Of a stretch of DNA of 64,000 bases, positions 43,611 through 54,214 are shown in pieces. The DNA lies in the NCBI RefSeq assembly GCF_000383915.1, contig NZ_KB912942.1, forward strand, positions 1,710,561 through 1,774,560, written 5' to 3'. The notes under the pieces are model-generated. The model searched no databases, was not told the DNA's origin, and was given only the letters and a program-made list of their open reading frames with translations. The first letter of the stretch is position 1. Every line of letters starts with the position of its first letter. Source of the stretch: Amycolatopsis benzoatilytica AK 16/65. GTDB lineage: Bacteria; Actinomycetota; Actinomycetes; Mycobacteriales; Pseudonocardiaceae. The position numbers were made by a program, and so were the translations under genes.

Positions 43611-44309
43611 TCACCAGTTGACGGTCTTGCCCTCGCGGTCGAGGTAGTGCAGTCCGCCCTTGCCCGCGTACGCCTCGATCGTGTCGGCGACCCCGGGAAT
43701 GCTCTCGTCGATGGTCAGCCGTGCGCCGGGGCCGCCCAGTTCGGTCTTCACCCAGCCGGGCGCCATCAGCAGCAGCGTGCGCGGATCGTCGGCGTGCCGT
43801 GCGGCGAAGCTGCGCATGAGCTGGTTCAGCGCGGACTTGCTCGCCCGGTAGACCTCGAAGCCGCCCTTCGTGTTGTCGGCGATGCTGCCCTGGCCGGACG
43901 ACATCACCCCGATCGTGCCGGTCGCGCGCACCAGGTCCTGCAGGGTCTCGATCACGCGCAGCGGGCTGAGCACGTTGGTCACCATGACCCGGGCGAAGTC
44001 TTCGGTGGACACGTCGGCGACGGTCGCCGAAGGGTCGGTCGTGTAGTTGGTGCCGGCGTTGACGTACAGCAGGTCGAAGGCCGACCGGGCCAGTCGCTCT
44101 CGCAGCGCCGCGACTTGTTCGGGCACGGTGATGTCGACCGTCTCCACGGTCAACCGGCCCTCGGCCGACTCGGCCAGCTCGTGCAGTGCCGACGGCGTGC
44201 GCTCGGTCGCGGTGACCCGCCAGCCGCGGCTGAGGAACTCGGCGGTCAGCGCGTAGCCCAGTCCTCGCGACGCTCCCACGATCAGTGCGGTCTTGCCAGT
44301 GTCGTTCAT
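43611..44309 (-). CDS. Short-chain dehydrogenase/reductase
   Basis: This 232-residue SDR begins KTALIVGASRGLGYALTAEF (TGxxxGxG-type cofactor loop written GASRGLG). It has VNAGTNYT (NAG motif), the active-site Ser in GVMSSGQGS and the YRASKSALN Tyr-x3-Lys pair. A lipid or carbonyl substrate and NADP use are possible; substrate unknown. AAGGAGC precedes the ATG at 44309. It is divergent from a MarR regulator with two operator-like palindromes between them, so it is probably the MarR target. Lower link to DosR. Confidence 0.93.
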   Translation of the reverse strand: MNDTGKTALIVGASRGLGYALTAEFLSRGWRVTATERTPSALHELAESAEGRLTVETVDITVPEQVAALRERLARSAFDLLYVNAGTNYTTDPSATVADVSTEDFARVMVTNVLSPLRVIETLQDLVRATGTIGVMSSGQGSIADNTKGGFEVYRASKSALNQLMRSFAARHADDPRTLLLMAPGWVKTELGGPGARLTIDESIPGVADTIEAYAGKGGLHYLDREGKTVNW

Positions 44310-44380
44310 GCGGGCTCCTTGCCAGGTTCTGGCGCCGGGGTTCGTCGGAACCCGGACAGGCGGGGCGCCTTCCGAAATGC

Positions 44381-44394
44381 CTATCAACTGATAG
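44381..44394. promoter_or_regulatory. MarR-type operator 1
   Basis: CTATCAACTGATAG is a 6-bp inverted repeat with AC centre. It overlaps an AT-rich promoter candidate (TATATT on the minus strand at 44397-44402) in the SDR-MarR gap. Confidence 0.6.
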
Positions 44395-44417
44395 CTAATA
44401 TAGGCGAGGAGAAAATA

Positions 44418-44433
44418 CCTGTCAAACGATAGG
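44418..44433. promoter_or_regulatory. MarR-type operator 2
   Basis: CCTGTCAAACGATAGG repeats the pattern of operator 1 with one arm change. It is about 38 bp from operator 1 centre to centre, near the MarR start. Confidence 0.55.
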
Positions 44434-44465
44434 CATTGGCGGAGTCCCGAAGCTACGCTGACCCG

Positions 44466-44909
44466 GTGGACGACGAACAGCGCTCGCAGCTCTTCGAGCT
44501 GGCCGACCTGATCCTGGCGGTCGCCCGCCACCTCAACGCCGCCAAGGAGGCCGACGCCGAGTCGGGGTCGCCGTTGGAAGGAGCGGTGATGCGGTTCGTC
44601 GACCGGCACCCCGGCGCGACGGTCAGCGAGGCGGCCGAGGCCACCCAGATGATCTCCAGCAACGTCAGCCGGGCGGTGCGAGGCTTGGCGCAGAAGGGGC
44701 TGCTGCGCCGGGAAACAGATCCCGGCGACGCCCGGCGAGCGCGGCTCTATCCCACCCCGAAGGCGGCGGAGAATCTGCGGCGGCTGCGCGACAGCTGGTC
44801 CGGTCTGCTCGACGGAACCGTCCCGGATCCCGGCGAGACCGGCGCCCTGATCGCGACACTGCACAACATCGAGACCCGGCTCGTCGCCCGATCCCGGGAC
44901 ACCGCCTGA
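44466..44909 (+). CDS. MarR-family transcriptional regulator
   Basis: This 147-residue winged-helix protein has the recognition region TVSEAAEATQMISSNVSRAV and the wing RRETDPGDARRARLYPTPKA, matching MarR. The GTG at 44466 was chosen because the alternative TTG at 44436 would overlap operator 2; neither has a strong ribosome site. It is probably an autoregulated repressor of the SDR, released by an unknown ligand or oxidant. It has no Cys, so direct thiol sensing is unlikely. Confidence 0.9.
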   Translation: MDDEQRSQLFELADLILAVARHLNAAKEADAESGSPLEGAVMRFVDRHPGATVSEAAEATQMISSNVSRAVRGLAQKGLLRRETDPGDARRARLYPTPKAAENLRRLRDSWSGLLDGTVPDPGETGALIATLHNIETRLVARSRDTA

Positions 44910-44992
44910 AAGCTGGTGCTTCTTCAGCGGTCGGCTGCGAACCAAGCCGGATCAGCTGCAGCCTGCTGATAGTCAAATGTCCGTTTGCGCTA

Positions 44993-45047
44993 GTCCGTGA
45001 AGGGCCCCTTGAGGGAATCTGATTCCCTCAAGGGGCCCTTCACGGAC
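44993..45047. repeat. 55-bp palindrome, copy 3
   Basis: This is a perfect palindrome: arms of 27 bp beginning GTCCGTGAAGGGCCCCTTGA about a single central base (GGGAATCTGATTCCC). It sits between the convergent MarR and DsbA-like genes. A bidirectional terminator role is possible. Confidence 0.96.
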
Positions 45048-45095
45048 CTGACGAACCGGCCAGACGATGGTCAGGCTGGCGTTAAGGACGAGCCG

Positions 45096-45827
45096 CTACC
45101 GGTACTGCCACCCCGCGTACAGCCACCGTCCGCCGCTGTCGCGCGCCCACCACGCGGGCGCGCGAACCGGTGGCGCCGGATACCGTTCCGGCTCAGCGAA
45201 GTTCGGCGAAGGCTCGGCCCCTGCTCGCGAAATCGCCTTCCCCAGCTGCTGCACGGCTTCCGCGCCGAAAACCGGCAGGCCGTTCTCCACGAGCACCGGC
45301 AAGGCCCCGGCGCCGAACCCAGCCCACTCTTCCTGCCAGGCACGCATCCGCCGCCACGCACCGGTGGTGACCGGTCCTCGGCCGAGGCTTACCGCGTAGC
45401 CGGACAAGCGGATCGGGTCGGAGCCGGAGTGGCCGCGCAGCATCGGCCCGGCGAGCCGCGTGCGCAGCGCCTCCGGGTTGCCGATGTCCACGCCTTCGTA
45501 CCAGTAGTCCCGAAACAGCAGGCGCCGCACATCGTCGGCTACCCCCGCGCCGTACGCCTCGGCGTAGCCGGCGATCGCCGCACTGGTGTTGGGGACGAAG
45601 GCGGGCATCGTCGGCGCCGGCGGCTCGCCCGGCTGTCGCAGTTCCACAGCTTCCGCGTATTCGGCCTCGAAAGCGGCGTCGGGCCGTTCGCCGGTCACCT
45701 CGGGCCGCGGCGCGCGCTCGACGGCCCGCCAGTCCACGCCGATCCCGGCCGCTCGCAGCGCATCGGCCCGGCAGTTGGCGAGCCAGCACAGCGGGCTGGC
45801 GAAATCCGCGTACACGACGAGGTCCAT
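45096..45827 (-). CDS. DsbA-fold (FrnE/HCCA-isomerase-like) oxidoreductase
   Basis: This 243-residue protein starts MDLVVYADFASPLCWLAN. In DsbA-fold proteins the active site sits here: FrnE has CxxC, HCCA isomerases and kappa GSTs have SPx(S/C). Here it is SPLC, with the first Cys replaced by Ser. An all-helical insert and the cis-Pro region GALPVLVENGLPVFG follow. It may therefore be a glutathione-like or mycothiol transferase/isomerase rather than a dithiol oxidase. GGAGG precedes the ATG. A very good DosR-like box lies 67-83 bp upstream. Confidence 0.88.
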   Translation of the reverse strand: MDLVVYADFASPLCWLANCRADALRAAGIGVDWRAVERAPRPEVTGERPDAAFEAEYAEAVELRQPGEPPAPTMPAFVPNTSAAIAGYAEAYGAGVADDVRRLLFRDYWYEGVDIGNPEALRTRLAGPMLRGHSGSDPIRLSGYAVSLGRGPVTTGAWRRMRAWQEEWAGFGAGALPVLVENGLPVFGAEAVQQLGKAISRAGAEPSPNFAEPERYPAPPVRAPAWWARDSGGRWLYAGWQYR

Positions 45828-45893
45828 CGCGCCTCCAAGGCATCGCAGGAGCGGTTGATTCCGTTCTACGGCACGGTCCGGCCACGGCGCGGC

Positions 45894-45910
45894 GACCGAA
45901 AGTCCCCGAG
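45894..45910. promoter_or_regulatory. DosR-like box between the DsbA-like and first kinase genes
   Basis: The minus strand reads CTCGGGGACTTTCGGTC, matching GGGACTTNNGG exactly in its left part. It is 67-83 bp upstream of the DsbA-like gene and 114-130 bp upstream of the kinase on the other strand. Confidence 0.62.
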
Positions 45911-46023
45911 GCCGCGCCGAACGTCACCGTTGCGGGCCGTTCTTGACGGTGCTCGCCTTGACCGGCAAAACTGAATAGTTCGCAGCGCAGCCAAACGCAG
46001 CAGCCGACGGGTGGGGAGCCGAG

Positions 46024-47724
46024 GTGACCGAGCGGGACGCGCCGGAGAGGGCCGGGCTGACCTTTCCCGACGAGCCGAGACTGGAACTGGACCAGTTGCT
46101 GGGTCAGCTGATCGACCGTGCCCAGGAGGTGATGGGCACGCAAGGACGGCTGCGCGGGCTGCTGCGCGCGACCCAGGCGATCACCGGCGCGCTGGACCTG
46201 CCCGCCTTGCTGCGCCGCATCGTCGACGCGTCCCGGGAACTGGTCGGCGCCCGGTATGCGGCGCTGGGGGTGATCGGGCCGGACGGGCGGCTGCTGGAGT
46301 TCGTGCACGCCGGGATGGACGACCAGGCGGTGGCCCGGATCGGACATCTGCCGGAGGGCAAGGGACTGCTGGGCGCGGTGATCGAGGACCCGCGGCCGAT
46401 CCGGCTGGCCCGTCTGCAGGACGACCCTCGCTCGACCGGCTTCCCGGACGGGCACCCGCCGATGACCAGCTTCCTTGGCGTGCCGGTTCGCGCGCGCGGC
46501 TCGGTGTTCGGCAACCTCTACCTGGCCGACGGCGTGCACGGGCCGTTCACCGAGGAGGACGAACAGCTCGCCCTCGCGCTGGCTGCCGCGGCGGGCAGCG
46601 CGATCGAGAACGCCCGGCTGTACGAGACGGCGCGCACCCGCCAGGAATGGCTCCGCGCGTCGGCGGCGATCACTCGCGAGCTGCTGTCCGCGGAGTCCGG
46701 CGATCCGCTCGACCGGGTGCTGGACAACGTGCGCGGCCTGGCGGAGGCCGGCCTGGTCTGCGTGCTCCGCCCGGCCGACGGCGGCGCGGTCCGGATCGAG
46801 CGCGCGATCGGCACGGTCTCCGACGGGCTGGCCGGGACGGTGCTGGCGGAGGGCGCCCCGGCGGCCGGCTCGATGCTGGCGAACGGGAAACCGGGCATCC
46901 GGTCGTGGCCGGGCGAGCGGACGCGGCTGCCGGTCGTGGCCGCGTCGGCGCTGAATCTGGACACGGTCCTGGCAGTCCCGCTGACCGGCCAGGACGGCGT
47001 GCTGATCGCCGCCCGCGTCGCCGGCCGCCCCGCGTTCACCGACGAGGACCTGGAGATGGCGGCCTGGTTCGTCGACCAGGCGGCGGTGGCCACCGAGCTG
47101 GCGCAGGCCCGCACCGAACGGGAACTCGCCGCGTTGCACGACGAGCGGGACCGGATCGCCGCCCAGCTGCACAGCGAGCTCCTGCAACGGCTCTACTCGG
47201 CCGGGCTGTCCCTGCACACCACCGTCGGTCTGGCCCGGTCGTCGGTCGTCGGCGCCCGGATCCGGGAGACGATCACGGAGCTGGACGACATCATCGAGCG
47301 CGTGCAGGGCACGGTGTTCGCGCTGGAAGATCCGCCTGCGCCGGCGCCCGCGCCGGTCCGCGCCGAAGTGCTGCGCGTACTGGCGGACGCGGGCGAAACG
47401 CTCGGGTTCGCGGTGTCCACGCAGCTGACCGGGAAACTGGACGAGATCCCGGCGGAGGCGGTGGTCCCGTTCCTCGACGAGGCATTGCGGCTGGTCGCCC
47501 GGCACGGCGCGGCCCAGGCGGCGGAAGCCGAGATCACGGCGGAACCGGAGCGGGCGACGGCGGTCGTCAGCTACGACGGGGCGGGCGACCTCGTGCGGAC
47601 CGCCGGGCCGGAGCTGGCCTCGCTCGCCGAACAGGCGACCCGGCGGGGCGGCGTGTTCGCCGTCGACGGGCACCGGATGAGCTGGACCGTGCCGACCGGC
47701 ACGGGACCTCCTGCGCGGAGATGA
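46024..47724 (+). CDS. DevS/DosT-like heme-GAF sensor with degenerate ATP-binding domain
   Basis: This 566-residue protein has GAF-A (about 55-200), GAF-B (about 220-360), a HisKA_3 region (about 368-440) and a reduced HATPase region. GAF-A keeps [20 protein letters not shown]; the His of HPPM (H144) equals the proximal heme ligand H149 of M. tuberculosis DevS. The H-box His is present ([15 protein letters not shown]383). The ATP domain is eroded: the N-box is [10 protein letters not shown] (no Asn), the first G-box is YDGAG, and the GLGNL box is ELASL. It is probably a heme sensor that cannot bind ATP well, acting through a heterodimer or as phosphatase or antagonist. It lies just upstream of devR. 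Confidence 0.92.
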   Translation: MTERDAPERAGLTFPDEPRLELDQLLGQLIDRAQEVMGTQGRLRGLLRATQAITGALDLPALLRRIVDASRELVGARYAALGVIGPDGRLLEFVHAGMDDQAVARIGHLPEGKGLLGAVIEDPRPIRLARLQDDPRSTGFPDGHPPMTSFLGVPVRARGSVFGNLYLADGVHGPFTEEDEQLALALAAAAGSAIENARLYETARTRQEWLRASAAITRELLSAESGDPLDRVLDNVRGLAEAGLVCVLRPADGGAVRIERAIGTVSDGLAGTVLAEGAPAAGSMLANGKPGIRSWPGERTRLPVVAASALNLDTVLAVPLTGQDGVLIAARVAGRPAFTDEDLEMAAWFVDQAAVATELAQARTERELAALHDERDRIAAQLHSELLQRLYSAGLSLHTTVGLARSSVVGARIRETITELDDIIERVQGTVFALEDPPAPAPAPVRAEVLRVLADAGETLGFAVSTQLTGKLDEIPAEAVVPFLDEALRLVARHGAAQAAEAEITAEPERATAVVSYDGAGDLVRTAGPELASLAEQATRRGGVFAVDGHRMSWTVPTGTGPPARR

Positions 47725-47739
47725 TGACTTTGGTCCTCC
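47723..47739 (+). promoter_or_regulatory. DosR-like box 1 upstream of devR
   Basis: GATGACTTTGGTCCTCC overlaps the kinase stop codon and lies 80-96 bp before the devR ATG. Its position suggests autoregulation, as in M. tuberculosis. Confidence 0.55.
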
Positions 47740-47745
47740 CCCCGG

Positions 47746-47760
47746 GGGGACCTTCCCGTC
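47746..47760 (+). promoter_or_regulatory. DosR-like box 2 upstream of devR
   Basis: GGGGACCTTCCCGTC lies 59-73 bp before devR, 7 bp after box 1 in the same promoter. The left half is perfect and the right half weaker. Confidence 0.5.
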
Positions 47761-47818
47761 GTACGCTCGTTGCCTGACCGCACGGCGCAGCGCCGTGCCC
47801 GAAATGGGAGAAGAACGG

Positions 47819-48460
47819 ATGCTGCGGGTTTTCCTGGTCGATGATCACGAGGTGGTTCGTCGCGGTGTGGCGGACCTGCTGGAAGAGTCGGAGGAGCTGA
47901 CGGTTGTCGGCCAGGCCGGCAATGTTTCGCAGGCGCTGGCCCGGATTCCGGCGCTGCGCCCGGATGTGGCGGTGCTGGACGTGCGGCTGCCGGACGGCAA
48001 CGGGATCGAGCTGGCTCGTGAGCTGCGGTCGCGGCTGCCGGAGCTGATGTGCCTGATGCTCACCTCCTACACCGACGAGCAGGCAATGCTGGACGCGGTC
48101 ATGGCCGGGGCTAGCGGTTACGTGATCAAGGACATCAAGGGTCTTGACCTGGTTTCGGCGGTGCTGGAGGTGGGGGCGGGCAAGTCGCTGCTGGATGCGC
48201 ACGCGGCGGCTGCGTTGATGTCGAAGCTTCGCGACAGTGCGGAGAAGAAGCGCGGTCCGTTGGCTCAGCTGTCGGATCAGGAACGCACGCTGCTGGAGCT
48301 GATCGGCGAGGGGCTGACGAACCGGCAGATTTCCGAGCGCATGTTCCTGGCCGAGAAGACGGTGAAGAACTACGTTTCGCGGCTGTTGACCAAGCTCGGC
48401 ATGGAGCGGCGCACGCAGGCTGCCGTGCTGGCCACCGAACTGCGGGGCCAGCGGCAGTAA
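47819..48460 (+). CDS. devR: DevR/DosR-type response regulator (NarL/FixJ family)
   Basis: This 213-residue regulator has a receiver domain ([13 protein letters not shown] with the DD acidic pair; phosphoacceptor Asp54 in [11 protein letters not shown]; Thr/Ser in LMLTSY; Lys in YVIKDI). A LuxR/NarL-type HTH follows ([25 protein letters not shown]). Asp54 falls at the same number as in M. tuberculosis DosR, and [11 protein letters not shown] matches the DosR recognition helix. GGGAGAAG precedes the ATG; a longer GTG start at 47795 exists but is less likely. Two DosR-like boxes upstream suggest positive autoregulation. It should control most genes in this window. Confidence 0.96.
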   Translation: MLRVFLVDDHEVVRRGVADLLEESEELTVVGQAGNVSQALARIPALRPDVAVLDVRLPDGNGIELARELRSRLPELMCLMLTSYTDEQAMLDAVMAGASGYVIKDIKGLDLVSAVLEVGAGKSLLDAHAAAALMSKLRDSAEKKRGPLAQLSDQERTLLELIGEGLTNRQISERMFLAEKTVKNYVSRLLTKLGMERRTQAAVLATELRGQRQ

Positions 48461-48467
48461 CCGCCTC

Positions 48468-49448
48468 TCAGGCGATCAGCGGCGACGGCTCGACGAGCAC
48501 GTCGTCCAGCGTCCGTCGCGGTGTCCAGGAAACCGGGGAGCCGTAGCCGAGCCGCAGCACGATCTGCGGCCACAGGCCGCCGCCGAGCAGGTCGCGCAGC
48601 TGGGCGCGGACGGCGGGCACCTCGACCGGCTGCGAGACGAACGACGCGTCGATGCCTTCCGCGGTGGCGGTCAGCAAAACTCGCTGCATCGCTTGCCCGG
48701 CGCGCAACCGGTCGGTCGGGGTGTCGCCGAACGTCCCGATCACCACTACCAGCGGGCCGGCGGAAGGCGCCCGCGAACTAGTGCCGTAGTCGCGCAGGAC
48801 CCAGGTGTCGTCGGCCGCGACGGTGCCGCCGGCGGCGAACGGGACTCCGTCGCGGTTGCCTTGGCCACGGCCGGTCCAGCGCTGCCATTCGGCGACGAAC
48901 GCCGGGTCGGCCATCTGGACCCGGTGGCTTTTCCGCACCAGGTCCCGGAGACCGGCGACCTGGCCGGCGTCCAGCTGCGGCATCCAGGCGTGCTCGACCT
49001 CCGCGGCGTGCCGCAGCCGGCCGATCGCGGCCGCGGGCACCGGTTCGGCGGCGAACGGGGTCCGGTTGGTGTGCCGTTTCGGGATGGCGGTGGCCAGTAC
49101 CGCGAGCCGGCGGTCGATCGGCGCGGTGGCTTGCGGGAGCACGAGGGCGAGCAAGTCCGGGTCGTCGCGGCGGGGCATCAGGGAGGTCGCCGGGTGCACG
49201 CCCATCGCGTGGATCGCGGTGCGCAGGTTGAACAGGGCCGCGCCGCAGGACAGCAGCAGCTCGCGCCGGTCCGCGTCGACGACCGGCAGAGTCCGGTCGG
49301 CGTCCGCGTACAGCTCGATTCCGTCCGGCCCGCTCGCGAACAGCCAGGGCTGGGTGTTGTGCGTGGACGGGGCGAGGGTGGCGGCGCGCAGGGCGGAGGC
49401 CACCTGATCGGTGCTGAGTTGGCCCGCCGGGGCCACGTGGAGCGTCAT
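48468..49448 (-). CDS. Acg-family FMN-binding nitroreductase
   Basis: This 326-residue protein has LAPSTHNTQPWLFASGPDG near residue 30, LLLSCGAALFNLRTAIHAMG, and the helix DRLRAGQAMQRVLLTATAEG, all in good order. Its closest relative in the window is at 57122. GGGGAGAAC precedes the ATG at 49448. It is convergent with devR (7 bp between stops) and divergent from devS. Confidence 0.93.
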   Translation of the reverse strand: MTLHVAPAGQLSTDQVASALRAATLAPSTHNTQPWLFASGPDGIELYADADRTLPVVDADRRELLLSCGAALFNLRTAIHAMGVHPATSLMPRRDDPDLLALVLPQATAPIDRRLAVLATAIPKRHTNRTPFAAEPVPAAAIGRLRHAAEVEHAWMPQLDAGQVAGLRDLVRKSHRVQMADPAFVAEWQRWTGRGQGNRDGVPFAAGGTVAADDTWVLRDYGTSSRAPSAGPLVVVIGTFGDTPTDRLRAGQAMQRVLLTATAEGIDASFVSQPVEVPAVRAQLRDLLGGGLWPQIVLRLGYGSPVSWTPRRTLDDVLVEPSPLIA

Positions 49449-49494
49449 AGTTCTCCCCAGGCCGTGAAACACGGCACACTGTGGTCGTACCTAG

Positions 49495-51562
<2,068 letters not shown>

Positions 51563-51612
51563 GTCTCTGCTCCGTTCCGGCTACACAGTCACAGCCGAGC
51601 GAGGGAGGGCGA

Positions 51613-51630
51613 CAGGGCCGGAAGTCCTCG
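51613..51630 (-). promoter_or_regulatory. DosR-like box upstream of the DUF1876 gene
   Basis: The minus strand reads CGAGGACTTCCGGCCCTG: GGACTTCCGGCCCT matches the mycobacterial consensus at all but one position. It is among the best two or three sites in the window. Confidence 0.68.
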
Positions 51631-51678
51631 TCGTAGGGAGGCCTGAACTGCGGAAAGGTTGCATTGTCCGGACGCGCC

Positions 51679-52146
51679 TCACCCGGCCGGCGCGGGCGTC
51701 AGCCGCCGCGCCGCCTCCGGCGTGATGACTACCACCGGGCATCGCGAATACCGCACGCATTCCCGCGAAACGCTGCCCAGCAGCAATTCCCGCGCCAGCC
51801 CGGTGCCGTGCGCGCCCACCACGAGCAGGTCCGCCTCGGTCGACGCGGTCACCAGTTCGGTGGCCGGGTCCCCGTGCGGGGTGCGGATCTCGATGTCCGG
51901 GGCGTCCGGGAACTCCTGGCGGATCGCGACTATGTCGTCGTGCGGGCGATGTTCGGCGCTCGGGTGGCGCCCGTGCGGCTGGATGGCGTACGAGGTCCCG
52001 GGAAGCAACGCGTCCGCCGGGCGCACGACGACAGCGCGGATCCGGTCGCCGGGCTGGGCAGCGACGCCCAGTGTCCAGCGCAGCGCGGCGTCGCCGTGCG
52101 GTGAGCCGTCGAATCCGACGACGAGGAGACGGCCAGGAGCGGTCAT
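51679..52146 (-). CDS. Universal stress protein, single domain
   Basis: This 155-residue USP starts MTAPGRLLVVGFDGSPHGDA. The nucleotide loop is GAHGTGLARELLLGSVS, followed by CPVVVIT; GS is GA here but the pattern is kept. AAAGGAG lies before the ATG. It is divergent from the nitroreductase at 52326 and has its own DosR-like box at 52206. Confidence 0.9.
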   Translation of the reverse strand: MTAPGRLLVVGFDGSPHGDAALRWTLGVAAQPGDRIRAVVVRPADALLPGTSYAIQPHGRHPSAEHRPHDDIVAIRQEFPDAPDIEIRTPHGDPATELVTASTEADLLVVGAHGTGLARELLLGSVSRECVRYSRCPVVVITPEAARRLTPAPAG

Positions 52147-52205
52147 CGGATGCTCCTTTCTCGGAAGGTCGGGCCGATCGTGGCGCCGGTCCGGCGCGGC
52201 GGGCT

Positions 52206-52220
52206 AGGGCCGGAGGTCAT
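52206..52220 (-). promoter_or_regulatory. DosR-like box upstream of the USP
   Basis: The minus strand reads ATGACCTCCGGCCCT, with a near-consensus right half. It is 60-74 bp before the start at 52146. Confidence 0.55.
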
Positions 52221-52251
52221 CGGCGAACCCGGGGACGTCTGCGCCGGGCCC

Positions 52252-52269
52252 GATGACTTTCGGCCTCAG
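52252..52269 (+). promoter_or_regulatory. DosR-like box upstream of the nitroreductase-ABC-MBL operon
   Basis: GATGACTTTCGGCCTCAG matches GGGACTTNNGGCCCT at most positions. It is 57-74 bp before the ATG at 52326. Confidence 0.6.
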
Positions 52270-52325
52270 CGGGCGCGGGAGGCCCGGTGCGAGCCTGGGG
52301 CGGTTCCCGCATCCAGGAGTGATCG

Positions 52326-53321
52326 ATGACGAGTTCGGCGACCGCAGCATTCGCCCCGCCGGAAATCGGCGTGCTCGCCCGCGCGGTGAGCCGTGCGCCG
52401 TCGGTGCACAACACCCAGCCGTGGCGGTTGCGCGTCCGCGGCGGCGACGTCGATCTTCTCGAGCGGCGCACGGTTTCGTTGCCCCGGCACGATCCGGAAG
52501 GGCGGGACCGGCTGCTCTCCTGCGGCGCCGCGGTCGCGAACCTCGAGATCGCCGCGCGGGCGCTCGGCCGCGACACGACGACCTCGATCCCGCCGGACGG
52601 CGAGGTCGCCGCGACTGTCCACACCAGACCGGGCCGGGCGCCGAGCGCGGCGGAGCTGGCTCTGCGCCGGGCGATCGACCAACGGCGGAGCTACCGGCGG
52701 CCCTTCTCCCCGGCCGCGGTCAGCGACATCGAGCTGGCCGGGATCGTCGCCGCGGCCGGCGATCCGGCGGTGCGCGTCGTGCTGCCGCGCGACCTGCGGC
52801 CGCTCGGCGAGCTGCTCGGCTTCGCGACCCGGGTCTTCCGAGACGATCCGGCGTATCAGCGCGAACTGGACATCTGGACCGCGCACACTTTCGGCAGCCG
52901 CGCACTGGGCGCGGTGGACGGGGTGCCGGAAGCGGCGATGGGCGAGGGTCCGTTGCCGTCGGCCGGGCTGGTCCGCCGGACGACGCCGGTCCCGGACGAT
53001 CCGCATCTGGCCGCCCGCCTTGCGGCGGAAACGTTTCTGGTGGTCTGCACCGAAGCCGACGGCAAGGCGGAGCACCTGGCGGCCGGGGCGGCGCTGGAGC
53101 GGATCTGGCTCGCCGCGACGGTGCGCGGCCTGGCCGGGTCGGTCCTGACCCAGCCGCTGCATCTGACCGGCTTCCGGGAACGGATGGTCAGCCGGCTCGG
53201 CTTGCCCGGCCTTCCGCAAGCGCTGTTCCGCTGCGGCCGGCCGGACTGCGCGGTCCCGCCTTCCCCGCGGCTGCCGCTCGGCGAGCTGCTCTCGGACGAT
53301 TCCCTGGGAGGCCCGCAATGA
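52326..53321 (+). CDS. Acg-family FMN-binding nitroreductase
   Basis: This 331-residue protein has [19 protein letters not shown] near residue 23, [19 protein letters not shown], and [21 protein letters not shown] C-terminal helix. CAGGAGTG precedes the ATG. Its stop overlaps the start of the ABC ATPase (ATGA), making it the first gene of a four-gene coupled operon. Close to the copy at 31804 (shared [14 protein letters not shown] block). Confidence 0.92.
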   Translation: MTSSATAAFAPPEIGVLARAVSRAPSVHNTQPWRLRVRGGDVDLLERRTVSLPRHDPEGRDRLLSCGAAVANLEIAARALGRDTTTSIPPDGEVAATVHTRPGRAPSAAELALRRAIDQRRSYRRPFSPAAVSDIELAGIVAAAGDPAVRVVLPRDLRPLGELLGFATRVFRDDPAYQRELDIWTAHTFGSRALGAVDGVPEAAMGEGPLPSAGLVRRTTPVPDDPHLAARLAAETFLVVCTEADGKAEHLAAGAALERIWLAATVRGLAGSVLTQPLHLTGFRERMVSRLGLPGLPQALFRCGRPDCAVPPSPRLPLGELLSDDSLGGPQ

Positions 53322-54214
53322 CCCCGGTCATCGAAATCTCCGGACTGCGCAAGAACTTCGGCGGTACCCGCGCGCTGGCCGGGCTGGAGCTGATCGTCGA
53401 GCCCGGCACGGTGCACGGTTTCCTCGGCCCGAACGGCGCGGGCAAGACGACCACGCTGCGGCTGCTGCTCGGCTTGCTGCGCGCGGATTCGGGCCGGATG
53501 CGCGTGCTGGGCGGAGATCCCTGGCGTGACGCGGTGGCACTGCACCGGCGGCTGGCCTACGTGCCGGGCGATGTCTCGCTGTGGCCGAACCTGACCGGCG
53601 GCGAGACGATCGACCTGCTGGGGCGGCTGCGCGGCGGCGTCGATCCGGTGCGCCGGGCCCGCTACCTGGAACTGTTCGAACTGGACCCGGCTACCCGGGT
53701 GCGTGCCTATTCCAAGGGCAACCGGCAGAAGGTGGCGGTGGTCGCGGCACTCGCGGCGGACGCGGAACTGCTGCTGCTCGACGAACCCACCGCGGGGCTC
53801 GACCCGTTGATGGCCGAGCAGTTCCGGCAGTGCGTGCGGGAGGAACGCTCGCGCGGCCGGACCGTGCTGCTGTCCAGCCACATCCTCGCCGAGGCGGAAG
53901 CGCTGTGCGACGAGGTCAGCATCGTGCGGGCAGGGAAGGTCGTCGACAGCGGGACCCTGGACCAGCTGCGCCATCTGACCCGGACGTCGCTCACCGTGCG
54001 GACCGCTGCCTCGGCCGGTCTCGCGGAACTGCCCGGCGTCCACGACGTGGCCGCCGAGGACGGACTGGTGCAGTTGACGGTCGACAACGGCGAGCTGAGC
54101 GAGGTGCTTGCGGAGCTGGGACGGCGCGGCGTGCAGAGCCTCGTCAGCCGTCCTCCGACGTTGGAAGAGCTGTTCCTGCGGCACTACCGCGAGCCGGAAG
54201 CGGTGTCGGCGTGA
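53318..54214 (+). CDS. ABC transporter ATP-binding protein
   Basis: This 298-residue protein has Walker A in [19 protein letters not shown], a Q-loop region, the signature YSKGNRQKV (in place of LSGGQ), Walker B in [14 protein letters not shown] and the switch His in [22 protein letters not shown] is characteristic of the DrrA-like exporter group. It pairs with the permease at 54211 (GTGA overlap). Drug-, lipid- or antibiotic-export is typical of the group; substrate here unknown. Confidence 0.94.
   Translation: MTPVIEISGLRKNFGGTRALAGLELIVEPGTVHGFLGPNGAGKTTTLRLLLGLLRADSGRMRVLGGDPWRDAVALHRRLAYVPGDVSLWPNLTGGETIDLLGRLRGGVDPVRRARYLELFELDPATRVRAYSKGNRQKVAVVAALAADAELLLLDEPTAGLDPLMAEQFRQCVREERSRGRTVLLSSHILAEAEALCDEVSIVRAGKVVDSGTLDQLRHLTRTSLTVRTAASAGLAELPGVHDVAAEDGLVQLTVDNGELSEVLAELGRRGVQSLVSRPPTLEELFLRHYREPEAVSA

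Noticed and set aside
44436..44465. A TTG start for the MarR gene
   Set aside because: It overlaps the second operator-like palindrome and has no ribosome site; GTG at 44466 is preferred though not proven.
45942..45980. A -35/-10 pair upstream of the first kinase (TTGACG or TTGACC)
   Set aside because: No acceptable -10 hexamer at 16-18 bp spacing; the TTGAC words are likely chance.
47795..47818. A GTG start giving DevR eight extra residues
   Set aside because: The ATG at 47819 has GGGAGAAG at good spacing and gives Asp54 the same position as in M. tuberculosis DosR.
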